Below are positions 1 to 6,616 of a stretch of 15,204 bases of DNA, piece after piece (position 1 is the stretch's first letter; each line of letters starts with the position of its first letter). The notes under the pieces are model-generated. The model saw only the letters and a list, made by a program, of their open reading frames with translations. It searched no databases and was not told the origin of the DNA. This DNA comes from Chloroflexota bacterium (GTDB lineage: Bacteria; Chloroflexota; Anaerolineae; Anaerolineales; Anaerolineaceae): assembly GCA_023434145.1 (NCBI GenBank), contig JAEYTI010000275.1, positions 1-15,204 of the forward strand. The letters are read 5' to 3'. The translations under genes were made by a program, and so were the position numbers.

Positions 1-14
1 CCTCCGCTTGTTCG

Positions 15-92
15 CCAGAAAAATACTCCGTGCTTTTCTGGCTTCACTGCGCTACGCCGAACCCCACGCTCACTTCGTTCGCTCTACGAGCG
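15..92. other. Palindrome-rich stretch downstream of the tRNA gene
   Basis: No gene is supported here. The stretch contains a perfect 8-bp inverted repeat, CCAGAAAA at 15-22 and TTTTCTGG at 34-41 with an 11-base loop, and a short CGCTC-TAC-GAGCG hairpin near 80-92. Neither is followed by a T-tract on the plus strand. The short palindromic words resemble degenerate intergenic repeats that often lie beside tRNA genes, but no second copy is seen in the window, so a repeat family is only a guess. Confidence 0.3.
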
Positions 93-119
93 TTCGGATT
101 CAGAATCGCATAGCCACGC

Positions 120-144
120 AAAAACCGAACGTAAAAGTCCGGTT
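120..144 (-). terminator. Rho-independent terminator of the tRNA-Gln gene
   Basis: Read on the minus strand, AACCGGAC (144-137) pairs with GTTCGGTT (130-123) around a 6-base loop, giving 8 bp with one G-U pair. The downstream arm runs into TTTTT at 124-120. It begins 6 bases beyond the encoded CCA end of the tRNA, which is where a tRNA terminator is expected. Confidence 0.75.
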
Positions 145-150
145 CTAGCG

Positions 151-224
151 TGGCTGGGGATGAGGGATTCGAACCCCCGATCCTGGGACCAGAACCCAGT
201 GCCTTACCGCTTGGCCAAACACCA
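151..224 (-). tRNA. tRNA-Gln (anticodon CUG)
   Basis: On the minus strand the cloverleaf reads as follows: acceptor strand TGGTGTT (224-218), D arm GCC/GGC with the AAGCGGTAA loop, anticodon stem CTGGG/CCCAG around loop TTCTGGT (anticodon CTG, decoding CAG), a 4-base variable loop, T arm GGGGG-TTCGAAT-CCCTC, acceptor 3' strand ATCCCCA, discriminator G and encoded CCA (153-151). A U1-A72 first pair, G73 and CUG anticodon are the glutamine identity pattern. Two acceptor pairs are mismatched: T4 opposite C69 and T6 opposite T67. The rest of the molecule is intact. It has its own upstream extended -10 and downstream terminator, so it appears to be a single-gene transcript. Confidence 0.9.
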
Positions 225-271
225 CAAAAACCCGCCGACTGAGTAATTACCAAAAATCAAATGCTTGTTAA

Positions 272-280
272 AGTATAGCA
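272..280 (-). promoter_or_regulatory. Extended -10 promoter for tRNA-Gln
   Basis: On the minus strand the sequence TG-C-TATACT (280-272) is an extended -10 element. It would start transcription near 265, about 40 bases before the tRNA 5' end. No good -35 hexamer is seen at 16-18 bases upstream, which extended -10 promoters tolerate. The assignment rests on motif and position only. Confidence 0.5.
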
Positions 281-334
281 TAATCCCAGATGGCAAGGAA
301 TTAATTTTAGGTCATTTTTGCCTGCCACCGCGAC

Positions 335-340
335 TATAAT
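335..340 (+). promoter_or_regulatory. Consensus -10 box of the 349 methyltransferase gene
   Basis: A perfect TATAAT lies 8 bases before the ATG at 349, so initiation 6-8 bases downstream of the box would fall essentially on the start codon. No Shine-Dalgarno sequence fits in the gap, which suggests a leaderless mRNA. No convincing -35 box is visible. Confidence 0.55.
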
Positions 341-348
341 GAAACCCT

Positions 349-975
349 ATGACACAACAATTCCCTCCCTCCGAGTTTGACGATTGGGCGAATAGCTACG
401 ACGAGAGCGTCCGTACCGACACGGCTTTTCCATTTGACGGGTACGACCGGGTACTAGAAACAGTTGTGAATGAAGCGGCAGTTTCCCCCGGTGATCTGGT
501 GCTAGACCTGGGTGCTGGGACAGGCAACCTCTCCGCGCTTTTTGTGGAGCGAGGCTGCCAGATATGGGGCGTGGACTTCTCCGAGAAGATGCTGCAACAT
601 GCCCGCCATAAGCTGCCCCAGGCGTCCTTCGCCCAGGCGGATATCCGTGAGCCTCTCCCGGCTGATTTTCCCCAACACTACCACGCCATCGTCTCGGGCT
701 ACACATTTCATCATTTCCCGCTGGACGAAAAGGTGCGGCTTGTGCGCCGGCTCTTGACGGATCATCTGCTGTCCGGCGGGCGGCTGGTGATCGGTGATCT
801 GATGTTCCGCGACGCCGCGGACGAAGACGATCTGCGCCGGGCGATGGGCGAGGAGTGGGAACAAGAATTCTTCTGGCTCGCAGATGATGCAATCGCCGCG
901 CTAGCAGAAGCGGGTATCGCTTCCCGCTTTGTCAAGATCTCTTCCTGCGCGGGGGTTCTGACCGTTCCCGCCTGA
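349..975 (+). CDS. Class I SAM-dependent methyltransferase, YrrT-like
   Basis: This 208-residue protein has a Rossmann-fold methyltransferase core. Motif I is VLDLGAGTGN at residues 51-60, the acidic residue ending strand 2 is in GVDFS (74-78), motif II falls around AQADI (95-99), and GYTFHHF at 117-123 is the strand-4 region. The N-terminal part, with FDDWANSYDE at residues 10-19, resembles the small YrrT-type methyltransferases of Firmicutes. That similarity is recalled, not computed. No membrane segment or signal peptide is present, so it is cytoplasmic. The substrate is unknown. The ATG is chosen because a consensus TATAAT lies 8 bases upstream, implying a leaderless start. Its stop lies 7 bases from the stop of the convergent DUF5671 gene, with no terminator between them. 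Confidence 0.85.
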   Translation: MTQQFPPSEFDDWANSYDESVRTDTAFPFDGYDRVLETVVNEAAVSPGDLVLDLGAGTGNLSALFVERGCQIWGVDFSEKMLQHARHKLPQASFAQADIREPLPADFPQHYHAIVSGYTFHHFPLDEKVRLVRRLLTDHLLSGGRLVIGDLMFRDAADEDDLRRAMGEEWEQEFFWLADDAIAALAEAGIASRFVKISSCAGVLTVPA

Positions 976-982
976 CCGTGCC

Positions 983-2914
983 CTAGCGGAACAGCAGCGA
1001 CATCATCATCGAGAACAGGAACATCAGCAGGATCAATCCAAAGAACCCGCCCAACACAAATCCGGCGATCGCCCACGGGCTGCTAGGGCCAGCCTGCCGC
1101 AGCGCCTCGCCTTCCGCCAACTGCCGCACGGCCTGCGCCGCCTCACGGGAAAGCTCACCTGGCGATTTTTCTGTTTGCCCCAACCACGACCACCGCTCAT
1201 CGGGCACGGGGATCAGAAGCCGCCGCCCGCGATATTCCTCCAGCCACAGGCGCAAGGCATCGGGCGGACGCATGGCGGTAGCGACCGGGATCAGTACGGC
1301 CTTTGCGCCCAGCATCGACTCATCCGGCGCGCCACGCTCTACCGGGTAAACGGCAACCGGCAGCCGTGGGGTAGTTCGCCCAAGCGCGGCAACCACATTT
1401 TCCCCAAACGTGCGCGAATACTCGTGCTCTTCCTCTACCAGAACCAGGGTAGGGAAGTCGGAATGCAAATTGCCAAAGGATTGCTGCGCCATCTTGCCAT
1501 CCTGGCGCAGAACGCGCCAGTGATATACCAGCAGAACCACATCGATCACCAGCCAGAAGAACAGGCGCGCGAGCCGCTCCGCCAGATCATCGACCGATGA
1601 CCCTGAGAGCGCAGAATCAATCAGGGCAAACAGGAACTGACCGGCAAAGGCCATCGCACCGATTACAAAGGCAAACAGCACCAGGTACAGGTAGCTCTTG
1701 CGCACCACCGAACGTCGAGCGTGGTCACCGGGTTCATCGGTCCGGTTGGCCTCTGCCTGCATTTCGCGCCATGTGATTAGCCAGAGGGGCAGGCCCACCA
1801 GGAGCGCCGCAAGCGACCCGGCCAACGGGCTGCCAAACAAAGCAGGCGTTCCCGACCGGCGAAAGCCCAGCGTCACCAGATAATCGACCAGGTTGAACAG
1901 CCCAGCGACTGTAACGGCCAAACCAATCAGCGAGAGGATGTAGTAGTACAGCCGCCGCAGCGCTGCCTGCCGCGGCTGATCGGCAATCGCGGCAACTTCC
2001 CGGTTTAGGATTCGCCCGTAATACGCCCACATTGCTGCCAGCGGGATCAATGCTCCAATCTCAGCACTGTTGCCCTGGATAAATGCGACAAATGTTTGCT
2101 GCTCGCCAAGTATCCAGCGGAAGAGCTGGTTGAGCACCGCCCCGGCAAAGGTCACAACGCCGATGACGCCAGCCAATGAAATAAGATAAAGCACCACCAG
2201 CCGCAGCAGCGAGCGCCGCTCCTCAGGGTCACCCAAGGAGTCCTGTACAATCTGCCAGAAGAAGTACCAAAGCGGTACGCCTACCGCCAGCAGGGCAATC
2301 ATGCCGGCCAACGTAGGAGCTGTGCTGATCGCTCCGGGCGTGTAGAGCAAATAGCGCAGCAGATTGTACACGCCAGAGACCACCAGAGTCAGGCCAATCA
2401 ATACCCAAACGTAACGGTAAAGCCTGCGTGTCTCATGCAGGGCCTCATCCGGTGCATCGGAGCGCCAGTCAGCTACCGTTATGTTCCAGAAGTAGGCAAA
2501 CGCCACTGCATTGATCGCGATGGCGATCAGGTGATCTGCGATGACCTGATCAGCGCCAAACCAAGCAGCGGTTTGCGGTTGGCCCATCAGTGCAATGACG
2601 GCTTTATTGATCAGCGCTGTGGTTGAAAGCAGAATTGGGCCAAAAGCTGCGCCCAGTGTGGCATAAAGGAATACGGTCCGCACGCGGCTGCCGCGCTCTT
2701 CGGGTTCTCGCATGGCGTCGCGCTGTGCGGTGCGCCAATGCAGGTAAAAGATTGGCAGCCCAACCAGCACCAACGAGAGCCCAGTTGCCAGCAAACTGCT
2801 GCCCACCATGCCAGAAGAGATGATCGTGCGCAGCAGGCCAATGACACCCCACACGATTACTTGAAAGCTAATAAAGGAAAGGCCGTAAAAGTACAACCGC
2901 CGCACGGTGTTCAT
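983..2914 (-). CDS. DUF5671-repeat polytopic membrane protein with a soluble C-terminal region
   Basis: This 643-residue protein has about six internally similar hydrophobic units. They begin near residues 5, 78, 163, 240, 320 and 406, each opening with a pattern like RRLYxYxLSLIGLxxxxxGLxNL. Within each pair, a hydrophobic stretch ends in a WRxxxxD- or WQIVQDS-type basic or acidic turn (for example 56-66, 220-226, 382-386 and 465-472). Units recur about every 80 residues, which fits three tandem DUF5671-type domains. Residues about 475-600 are hydrophilic and look like a separate cytoplasmic alpha/beta segment, and one more hydrophobic hairpin closes the protein (614-642). The ATG at 2914 is preceded by AGGAGA at a good spacing. 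Function is unknown; DUF5671 is a domain of unknown function. It lies last in a minus-strand block with two small membrane proteins, 189 bp from its neighbour. Confidence 0.85.
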   Translation of the reverse strand: MNTVRRLYFYGLSFISFQVIVWGVIGLLRTIISSGMVGSSLLATGLSLVLVGLPIFYLHWRTAQRDAMREPEERGSRVRTVFLYATLGAAFGPILLSTTALINKAVIALMGQPQTAAWFGADQVIADHLIAIAINAVAFAYFWNITVADWRSDAPDEALHETRRLYRYVWVLIGLTLVVSGVYNLLRYLLYTPGAISTAPTLAGMIALLAVGVPLWYFFWQIVQDSLGDPEERRSLLRLVVLYLISLAGVIGVVTFAGAVLNQLFRWILGEQQTFVAFIQGNSAEIGALIPLAAMWAYYGRILNREVAAIADQPRQAALRRLYYYILSLIGLAVTVAGLFNLVDYLVTLGFRRSGTPALFGSPLAGSLAALLVGLPLWLITWREMQAEANRTDEPGDHARRSVVRKSYLYLVLFAFVIGAMAFAGQFLFALIDSALSGSSVDDLAERLARLFFWLVIDVVLLVYHWRVLRQDGKMAQQSFGNLHSDFPTLVLVEEEHEYSRTFGENVVAALGRTTPRLPVAVYPVERGAPDESMLGAKAVLIPVATAMRPPDALRLWLEEYRGRRLLIPVPDERWSWLGQTEKSPGELSREAAQAVRQLAEGEALRQAGPSSPWAIAGFVLGGFFGLILLMFLFSMMMSLLFR

Positions 2915-2968
2915 TCAATTCTCCTGGCTTTGGTATGGTTTCGATTTCCCCACTTTGATGATTCGTAC

Positions 2969-3003
2969 TCCGTCATCATCTCTCACAGAATATTTCTGAC
3001 GGA
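2969..3003. promoter_or_regulatory. Inverted repeat upstream of the DUF5671 gene
   Basis: TCCGTCA (2969-2975) and TGACGGA (2997-3003) form a perfect 7-bp inverted repeat separated by 21 bases, about 55 bp upstream of the DUF5671 start. It could be a split operator or chance. The rest of the 189-bp gap (2915-3103) shows no clear promoter hexamers beyond a TAAAAT on the minus strand near 3030. Confidence 0.25.
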
Positions 3004-3103
3004 ATGCGAAACACGATCGGCAGTATCATTTTACACGAGCAGCGGATCATCCCGTGTAGAAAGCGCGGCGCTATATTTGCACTCAGAATAAGCGTGCAAC
3101 CCG

Positions 3104-3586
3104 CTATTTATTGGGCGGGGAAGGAAAATCCCAACCGTAATCCCAATATGGGTAAGGCGCAGCGGTGATCTTCCAGGCGCCATTCTCCTGCTGCAAGCTC
3201 ACACTCTCTATCTGACGGTACACACCATCGAAGATACCACCGCTTCCGCGGATTATGGTGATCCTAACGGTCGCCTTGCCGTCAGGAAGGTCGATCGTCT
3301 CACCAATTTCGATGGCCGACTGTGCAATCTGATCGCCACCGTATGAGGAGAAGTGCTCGACGAACCGGTCGAGTGGCACGAGCGCAACCTGGGGAGAAAG
3401 ATAGGCGTGAGCGCGCTCATAGTCCCGGCGATGGAGGGCCAAAACGTAGTTCTGCACTACGCCGGCGGGCGTGCTTTCATCCACGTAATCCACGCCGCGA
3501 TCACGAACAAAGAAAAGGATCAGCGCCAGCAGAACCAGTACGCCGATCCCAACAAGAATGCCAGTAAGAAAGCGGTCTCGCTGCAT
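3104..3586 (-). CDS. Membrane-anchored NTF2-like/DUF4878-type protein
   Basis: This 160-residue protein has a short cytoplasmic basic start (MQRDRF), one transmembrane helix at about residues 9-27, and an exported domain. The exported part opens with TPAGVVQNYVLALHRRDYERAHAYLSP split across residues 39-65. This helix-rich motif is typical of NTF2-like DUF4878 and lumazine-binding-like lipoproteins, where a conserved LxxxDYxxAxxYLSP segment precedes a curved beta sheet. The end (GAWKITAAPYPYWDY) matches the usual closing strand in which a tryptophan-lysine pair precedes the last beta strand. The start is supported by AGGAG about 6 bases upstream. Its start lies 14 bp after the stop of the 3601-3924 gene, so the two are probably co-transcribed. 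The molecular role is unknown; extracytoplasmic ligand binding or complex stabilisation would be usual for this fold. Confidence 0.75.
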   Translation of the reverse strand: MQRDRFLTGILVGIGVLVLLALILFFVRDRGVDYVDESTPAGVVQNYVLALHRRDYERAHAYLSPQVALVPLDRFVEHFSSYGGDQIAQSAIEIGETIDLPDGKATVRITIIRGSGGIFDGVYRQIESVSLQQENGAWKITAAPYPYWDYGWDFPSPPNK

Positions 3587-3600
3587 GAAACTCCTGGTGG

Positions 3601-3924
3601 TTAATTGCTCTTCCGCTTGGCCCGCCGCTTACGAACGCGGTCGAGGCGGGATATGGATTGTTCAGGTGGGGTAGGGAGCAGCCGGTGGACCAGCGCCCAT
3701 AGCCGCCGCAGATCGCCAGTGATGGAGAAATCCGGGTTCCATTCACCGGGGTGCTTCGCAATCACCAGAAATGGGCCCAGGAACGGCATTAGTACCGCGG
3801 CGGCAGCCCAACAAGCCAGCATTGTACGGCTCATGCGCCGCTGCCACAGGTACACCAGTGCCAGAAGCGCCAGCGCTACTGCATCCACAACCAGGAATGT
3901 CCGCACTACATCCGCCGTAATCAT
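3601..3924 (-). CDS. Small two-helix membrane protein of unknown function
   Basis: This 107-residue protein has two predicted transmembrane helices, about residues 7-27 and 34-55, separated by a short basic loop (QRRMSR). A cytoplasmic or surface tail follows and ends in a strongly basic segment (RKRRAKRKSN). I do not recognise a family. The ATG at 3924 is preceded by AAGGAG about 10 bases upstream. It is the promoter-proximal member of the minus-strand block: a TTGCAT-17-TACAAT promoter candidate lies at 3992-3964. Its stop is 14 bp before the next start, so the Shine-Dalgarno of the following gene fills the gap. Organisation suggests it acts with the NTF2-like protein at the membrane; this is inference only. 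Confidence 0.65.
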   Translation of the reverse strand: MITADVVRTFLVVDAVALALLALVYLWQRRMSRTMLACWAAAAVLMPFLGPFLVIAKHPGEWNPDFSITGDLRRLWALVHRLLPTPPEQSISRLDRVRKRRAKRKSN

Positions 3925-3963
3925 GGAGAACCGGCTCCTTCACAGAACAATTGTTTGATTTTC

Positions 3964-3992
3964 ATTGTAGGATTATTCCAGGAGAAATGCAA
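3964..3992 (-). promoter_or_regulatory. Candidate promoter of the 3924-983 minus-strand block
   Basis: On the minus strand a -10 TACAAT (3969-3964) follows TTGCAT (3992-3987) at a 17-base spacing. The -35 matches consensus only at its first three positions, but spacing and location, about 40 bases before the start codon, are right. Confidence 0.45.
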
Positions 3993-4015
3993 GAATTTGG
4001 AATGCACAAGGTGTA

Positions 4016-4058
4016 TTTCAGTTTTGGGATGCCTTGGACAGGCATCCCAAAACTGAAA
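4016..4058. repeat. Perfect 18-19 bp inverted repeat (long hairpin) between divergent promoters
   Basis: The arm TTTCAGTTTTGGGATGCC at 4016-4033 is exactly complementary to 4041-4058. One more T-A pair (4034/4040) extends the stem to 19 bp with the five-base loop TGGAC. It lies between two divergent promoters, so it is not placed as a terminator for either neighbouring gene and no T-tract follows on either strand. It shares the CAGTTT stem-base word with the hairpin at 9402-9446. Possible roles are an operator, a cruciform or RNA element, or a small non-autonomous repeat. Confidence 0.85.
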
Positions 4059-4079
4059 CATCCGGTTCCCACTCCCCGG

Positions 4080-4109
4080 TTTAGAAAGTGCTCGCATCGA
4101 TGTTATAAT
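4080..4109 (+). promoter_or_regulatory. Promoter of the LysM surface protein gene
   Basis: A perfect -10 TATAAT at 4104-4109 is preceded by TTTAGA at 4080-4085 (4 of 6 matches to TTGACA) with an 18-base spacer. Initiation 6-8 bases downstream would leave at most about 5 bases before the GTG at 4121, implying a leaderless or near-leaderless message. Confidence 0.6.
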
Positions 4110-4120
4110 CAATCTACACG

Positions 4121-4921
4121 GTGAAAATGATGTTTCGAAAAATATGGATCCCAACCCTGCTGCTTCTCGTAGGAGCGGCTGCCATTCTGGTGCGTCCGGT
4201 CAGTGCTGGCCCGCAACCCCAGGTTGGCTATCAAACGCCCACTGCGCAGCCCGATGGGCGCGTGATCTACATCGTCCAGCCAGGCGACACCTGCCTGCGC
4301 ATCCAGCTTCTCACCAACAACGGCACCACCATCGAAGAACTGCGCACGCTGAACAAGCTGGATCAGAACTGCACCCTTGCAGAGGGCCGCGAGCTCCTAC
4401 TGGATATTGTGACGCCAGAGCCTTCTCCGACACCCAACCCGCTGATGACGGCTACGCCGCCGCTGCCCACTCCGACCCCGTTCAAGGGCAGTGGAAACAT
4501 CTGCGTGATGCTCTACAATGATGTCAATGGCAATGCGGTGCGCGAAGGAACCGAGCTTCCGATGGAAGGCGGCGCGGTTAGCATCACCGACCGGCTGGGT
4601 ACCATCTCCGAAACGGGCACAACCCTTCCAACCATCGAGATGCTGTGTAAAGAAGTGCCAGAAGGCACCTACACCATCAGCATGGCCATCCCCGGCGGCT
4701 ACAATGCCACTACGTCGATGAATTTGCCCCTTCGCGTTGAGGCTGGCGACTCGGCTATTCTGGAGTTTGGCGCGCAGGTGAGTACCCAGGCACAGGCTCA
4801 ATCGCCCTCCGCCACAGAGCCCGATGCTGCCCCGCGCGAGCCTTTGATGGCTATCCTTGGCGGTTTGCTTGTGCTGGGAGGCATCGGCCTGGGCGTGTAT
4901 ATCTTCTTCTCGCGGCGTTAG
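4121..4921 (+). CDS. Secreted LysM and SdrD B-like domain protein with C-terminal membrane anchor
   Basis: This 266-residue protein is organised as an N-terminal signal peptide (about 1-29, basic start, hydrophobic core, cleavage near VSA-G), a LysM domain (about 49-96, with IYIVQPGDT opening and an L-N-K-L core), and a Pro/Thr/Ser-rich linker (97-121). A beta-sandwich domain (about 125-218) follows, beginning with NICVMLYNDVNGNAVRE, the calcium-loop pattern of SdrD B-like repeats. The protein ends with a second low-complexity linker, a transmembrane helix (about 243-263) and FFSRR. The cysteines C58/C84 and C128/C176 may form disulfides outside the cell. LysM domains usually bind peptidoglycan-type N-acetylglucosamine polymers, so a wall- or envelope-bound role is inferred. 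The start is GTG at 4121 or one of the ATG codons at 4127/4130; there is no Shine-Dalgarno. Its stop overlaps the stop of the convergent gene. Confidence 0.8.
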   Translation: MKMMFRKIWIPTLLLLVGAAAILVRPVSAGPQPQVGYQTPTAQPDGRVIYIVQPGDTCLRIQLLTNNGTTIEELRTLNKLDQNCTLAEGRELLLDIVTPEPSPTPNPLMTATPPLPTPTPFKGSGNICVMLYNDVNGNAVREGTELPMEGGAVSITDRLGTISETGTTLPTIEMLCKEVPEGTYTISMAIPGGYNATTSMNLPLRVEAGDSAILEFGAQVSTQAQAQSPSATEPDAAPREPLMAILGGLLVLGGIGLGVYIFFSRR

Positions 4922-6009
4922 GGCAGAAGCTCTCGGTACACCGCAACCAGGCGTGCGGCAAACGACTTTGCGCGCAGTGTTTCTGCGCGCTTCAAAGCCG
5001 CCTGTGAGAGCCCCTCTGCGACCGGCTCTTCGATCGCCAGCGTAATCACTGCCGCGCCGAGCATGCGCGAGTCGTCCGGTGGCGTCAGATACGCCGCAGG
5101 CCCTGCGCGCAAGGCATTCCACTCGGTCTCTTCGGCGGCGATGGGTCGGCCGCAAGCCAGCGATTGCAGCAGCGGGTCGCCCCAGGAAGTTGGCCTGCCG
5201 ACCAGTAGCACGACGGCTGCCTTCTGCATCAACCCGGCGCGTGTGCCGGGTAGCACTTCCTGAACAGCCAGCACCGGGGCAGCGGAACCCGACTGCTCGC
5301 GAATGCGTTTCGCCTGTTGGGGAAAACTGCCATCGATTACCAACCCCCAATCCTCACCCAGTCCGGCGGAAATCCACTGCCAGGTGGCAGCAAGCTTCTC
5401 CTGCTCGGCTTTATTCAGCGGGCCGGGGCAAAAAATGTACGTTTCCGGCAGCTCGTAGTGCAGGCGAAACAAGGTGGCCGAAAAGAGCGGGTGCACATGC
5501 GGGGGCATAGGCACAACGGGGACAGTTCCGCCGGGATCTGGTAAATCCTCCGGCCACAGGAGTGCCCGAGTACGGGAATATCCGCCGCGTCCCAGCGAAT
5601 CCTGAATATCAGCCATAAGGCCGCTGCCGTTCGTGGTGCGTGCTCCGACTGGGCTAAAGATGCAGGAAACCGGGCAGGCCAGCGGCAAGCTGCCAGTCAC
5701 CGAGTGCAGCAGGTTTGCACCCGTCTTCCGCACAAGATCGGGCAGCACCTTTTGCTCCCACATCAACCGGCCCCAACTGTTGAAAGGCACGTGGCGGACG
5801 ATCATCTCAGATGGCTGTGGATCCATATAGCCAGGCACGGCCAGCCGCATCGTGATCCCCGCTTCTATGCCAACTTTAAGCAGTTCCCACAGGTGAATAG
5901 AGGCTGGGCTGTTTTGCTCCCACACCATCGGACAGCCGTCCAGCAAGACGCAAATGTCGTCTGCCCGAGGGTTATCCGTATCGCTCTTCCTTCCACACGT
6001 CGGCTTCAT
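4918..6009 (-). CDS. GT4-like glycosyltransferase with degenerate catalytic motif
   Basis: This 363-residue protein has the two-domain look of GT-B retaining glycosyltransferases. The N-terminal part includes an LLDGC strand start and LLHSVTGSLPL at residues 100-110. The C-terminal nucleotide-sugar-binding half has the SWGDPLLQSLACGRPI segment (275-290) that aligns with the EGFGLPxLEAMACGxPV signature of family GT4. In that alignment both glutamates of the EX7E pair are replaced (T274, Q282), so catalysis is uncertain. The 5' end overlaps the 3' end of the molybdopterin enzyme gene by 38 bp. The ATG at 6009 is preferred because it keeps the likely first beta strand; later in-frame starts (for example ATG codon 28) would remove it. 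No obvious Shine-Dalgarno precedes 6009, so translation may be coupled. The acceptor sugar or lipid is unknown. Confidence 0.7.
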   Translation of the reverse strand: MKPTCGRKSDTDNPRADDICVLLDGCPMVWEQNSPASIHLWELLKVGIEAGITMRLAVPGYMDPQPSEMIVRHVPFNSWGRLMWEQKVLPDLVRKTGANLLHSVTGSLPLACPVSCIFSPVGARTTNGSGLMADIQDSLGRGGYSRTRALLWPEDLPDPGGTVPVVPMPPHVHPLFSATLFRLHYELPETYIFCPGPLNKAEQEKLAATWQWISAGLGEDWGLVIDGSFPQQAKRIREQSGSAAPVLAVQEVLPGTRAGLMQKAAVVLLVGRPTSWGDPLLQSLACGRPIAAEETEWNALRAGPAAYLTPPDDSRMLGAAVITLAIEEPVAEGLSQAALKRAETLRAKSFAARLVAVYRELLP

Positions 6010-6616
6010 TGTGATAGCCGGCCTGCTCCCAGAAGCCCGGCTGGTCGTGAGTCATAAATTGAAGCGTGCGCAGCCACTTAGCGCCCTTCCAAAAGTAGGG
6101 CACAGTCAAATCGTCGCGTCCTGGGATTGCGCCAATAATGCCGCGCAGCGGGTAGCCGTGCTCGGGGGAGATCGGCTCGCCGTCGTAATGGGTCGCCAGC
6201 AAGAAGTTGTCCGAGAGCACAATATCTAAGGGCAGGTTGACGGTAAAACCGTGCTCCGCGATCTGCAGAACGTACCTGGCTTCTGGCTTCACCTTGATGA
6301 TGCCCTGATTGACCAGCGTATTTACTGACACACCTTCCCATTCGGTGTCGAACTTGCTCCAACGCGTAACGCAGTGGATGTCCATCTTTAGCTTTGTGCG
6401 CGGAAGCTGGTTGAATTCATCCCAGTTCAAGCGCAGCGGTTCTTCCACCTCACCGATCACGCGGAAGTCCCACGTGGTGGGGTTAAAGCGCGGCACGCTG
6501 CCGTAGTGCAGCACCGGAAAGCGCTGGGTAAGCGACTGCCCCGGTGGGAGCCGCCCCTCGGCGCGCATCTTTTCTTCATCATCTTTGCGTTTGAAAATAC
6601 TGTTGAACATATCCAT
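5972..6616 (-). CDS. Sulfite oxidase-family molybdopterin-dependent oxidoreductase
   Basis: This 214-residue protein belongs to the sulfite-oxidase/YedY fold. The molybdenum-ligand cysteine sits in DIHCVTRWS (C82), preceded by the F/V-x-G-x-V-x-x-P-L strand pattern (FRVIGEVEEPLRLNWDEF, 51-68). The family's conserved end follows: YFWKGAKWLR at 174-183 and GFWEQAGYH with the WKEERY tail at 194-213. There is no Tat or Sec signal peptide, so it is a cytoplasmic form, unlike periplasmic YedY. Compared with the usual GYPLRLVVP-YFWK segment, the stretch GIIGAIPGRDDLTV (159-172) adds several residues beside the active-site region. No heme partner (YedZ) lies nearby. The ATG at 6616 has AGGAGA about 11 bases upstream; an ATG six bases later is an alternative. 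The physiological substrate is unknown. Confidence 0.85.
   Translation of the reverse strand: MDMFNSIFKRKDDEEKMRAEGRLPPGQSLTQRFPVLHYGSVPRFNPTTWDFRVIGEVEEPLRLNWDEFNQLPRTKLKMDIHCVTRWSKFDTEWEGVSVNTLVNQGIIKVKPEARYVLQIAEHGFTVNLPLDIVLSDNFLLATHYDGEPISPEHGYPLRGIIGAIPGRDDLTVPYFWKGAKWLRTLQFMTHDQPGFWEQAGYHNEADVWKEERYG

Noticed and set aside
44..253. A minus-strand open frame encoding 69 residues across the tRNA
   Set aside because: The motif PSGKALGSGPRIGGSNPSSPA is the typical translation of a tRNA gene, and the tRNA explains the sequence.
347..892. Long open frame on the minus strand opposite the first methyltransferase
   Set aside because: Arginine/proline-rich product with no recognisable domain; a shadow of the real plus-strand gene, which has a clear promoter and motifs.
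4016..4058. Reading the 4016 hairpin as a rho-independent terminator
   Set aside because: No T-tract follows on either strand and both neighbouring genes start rather than end here.
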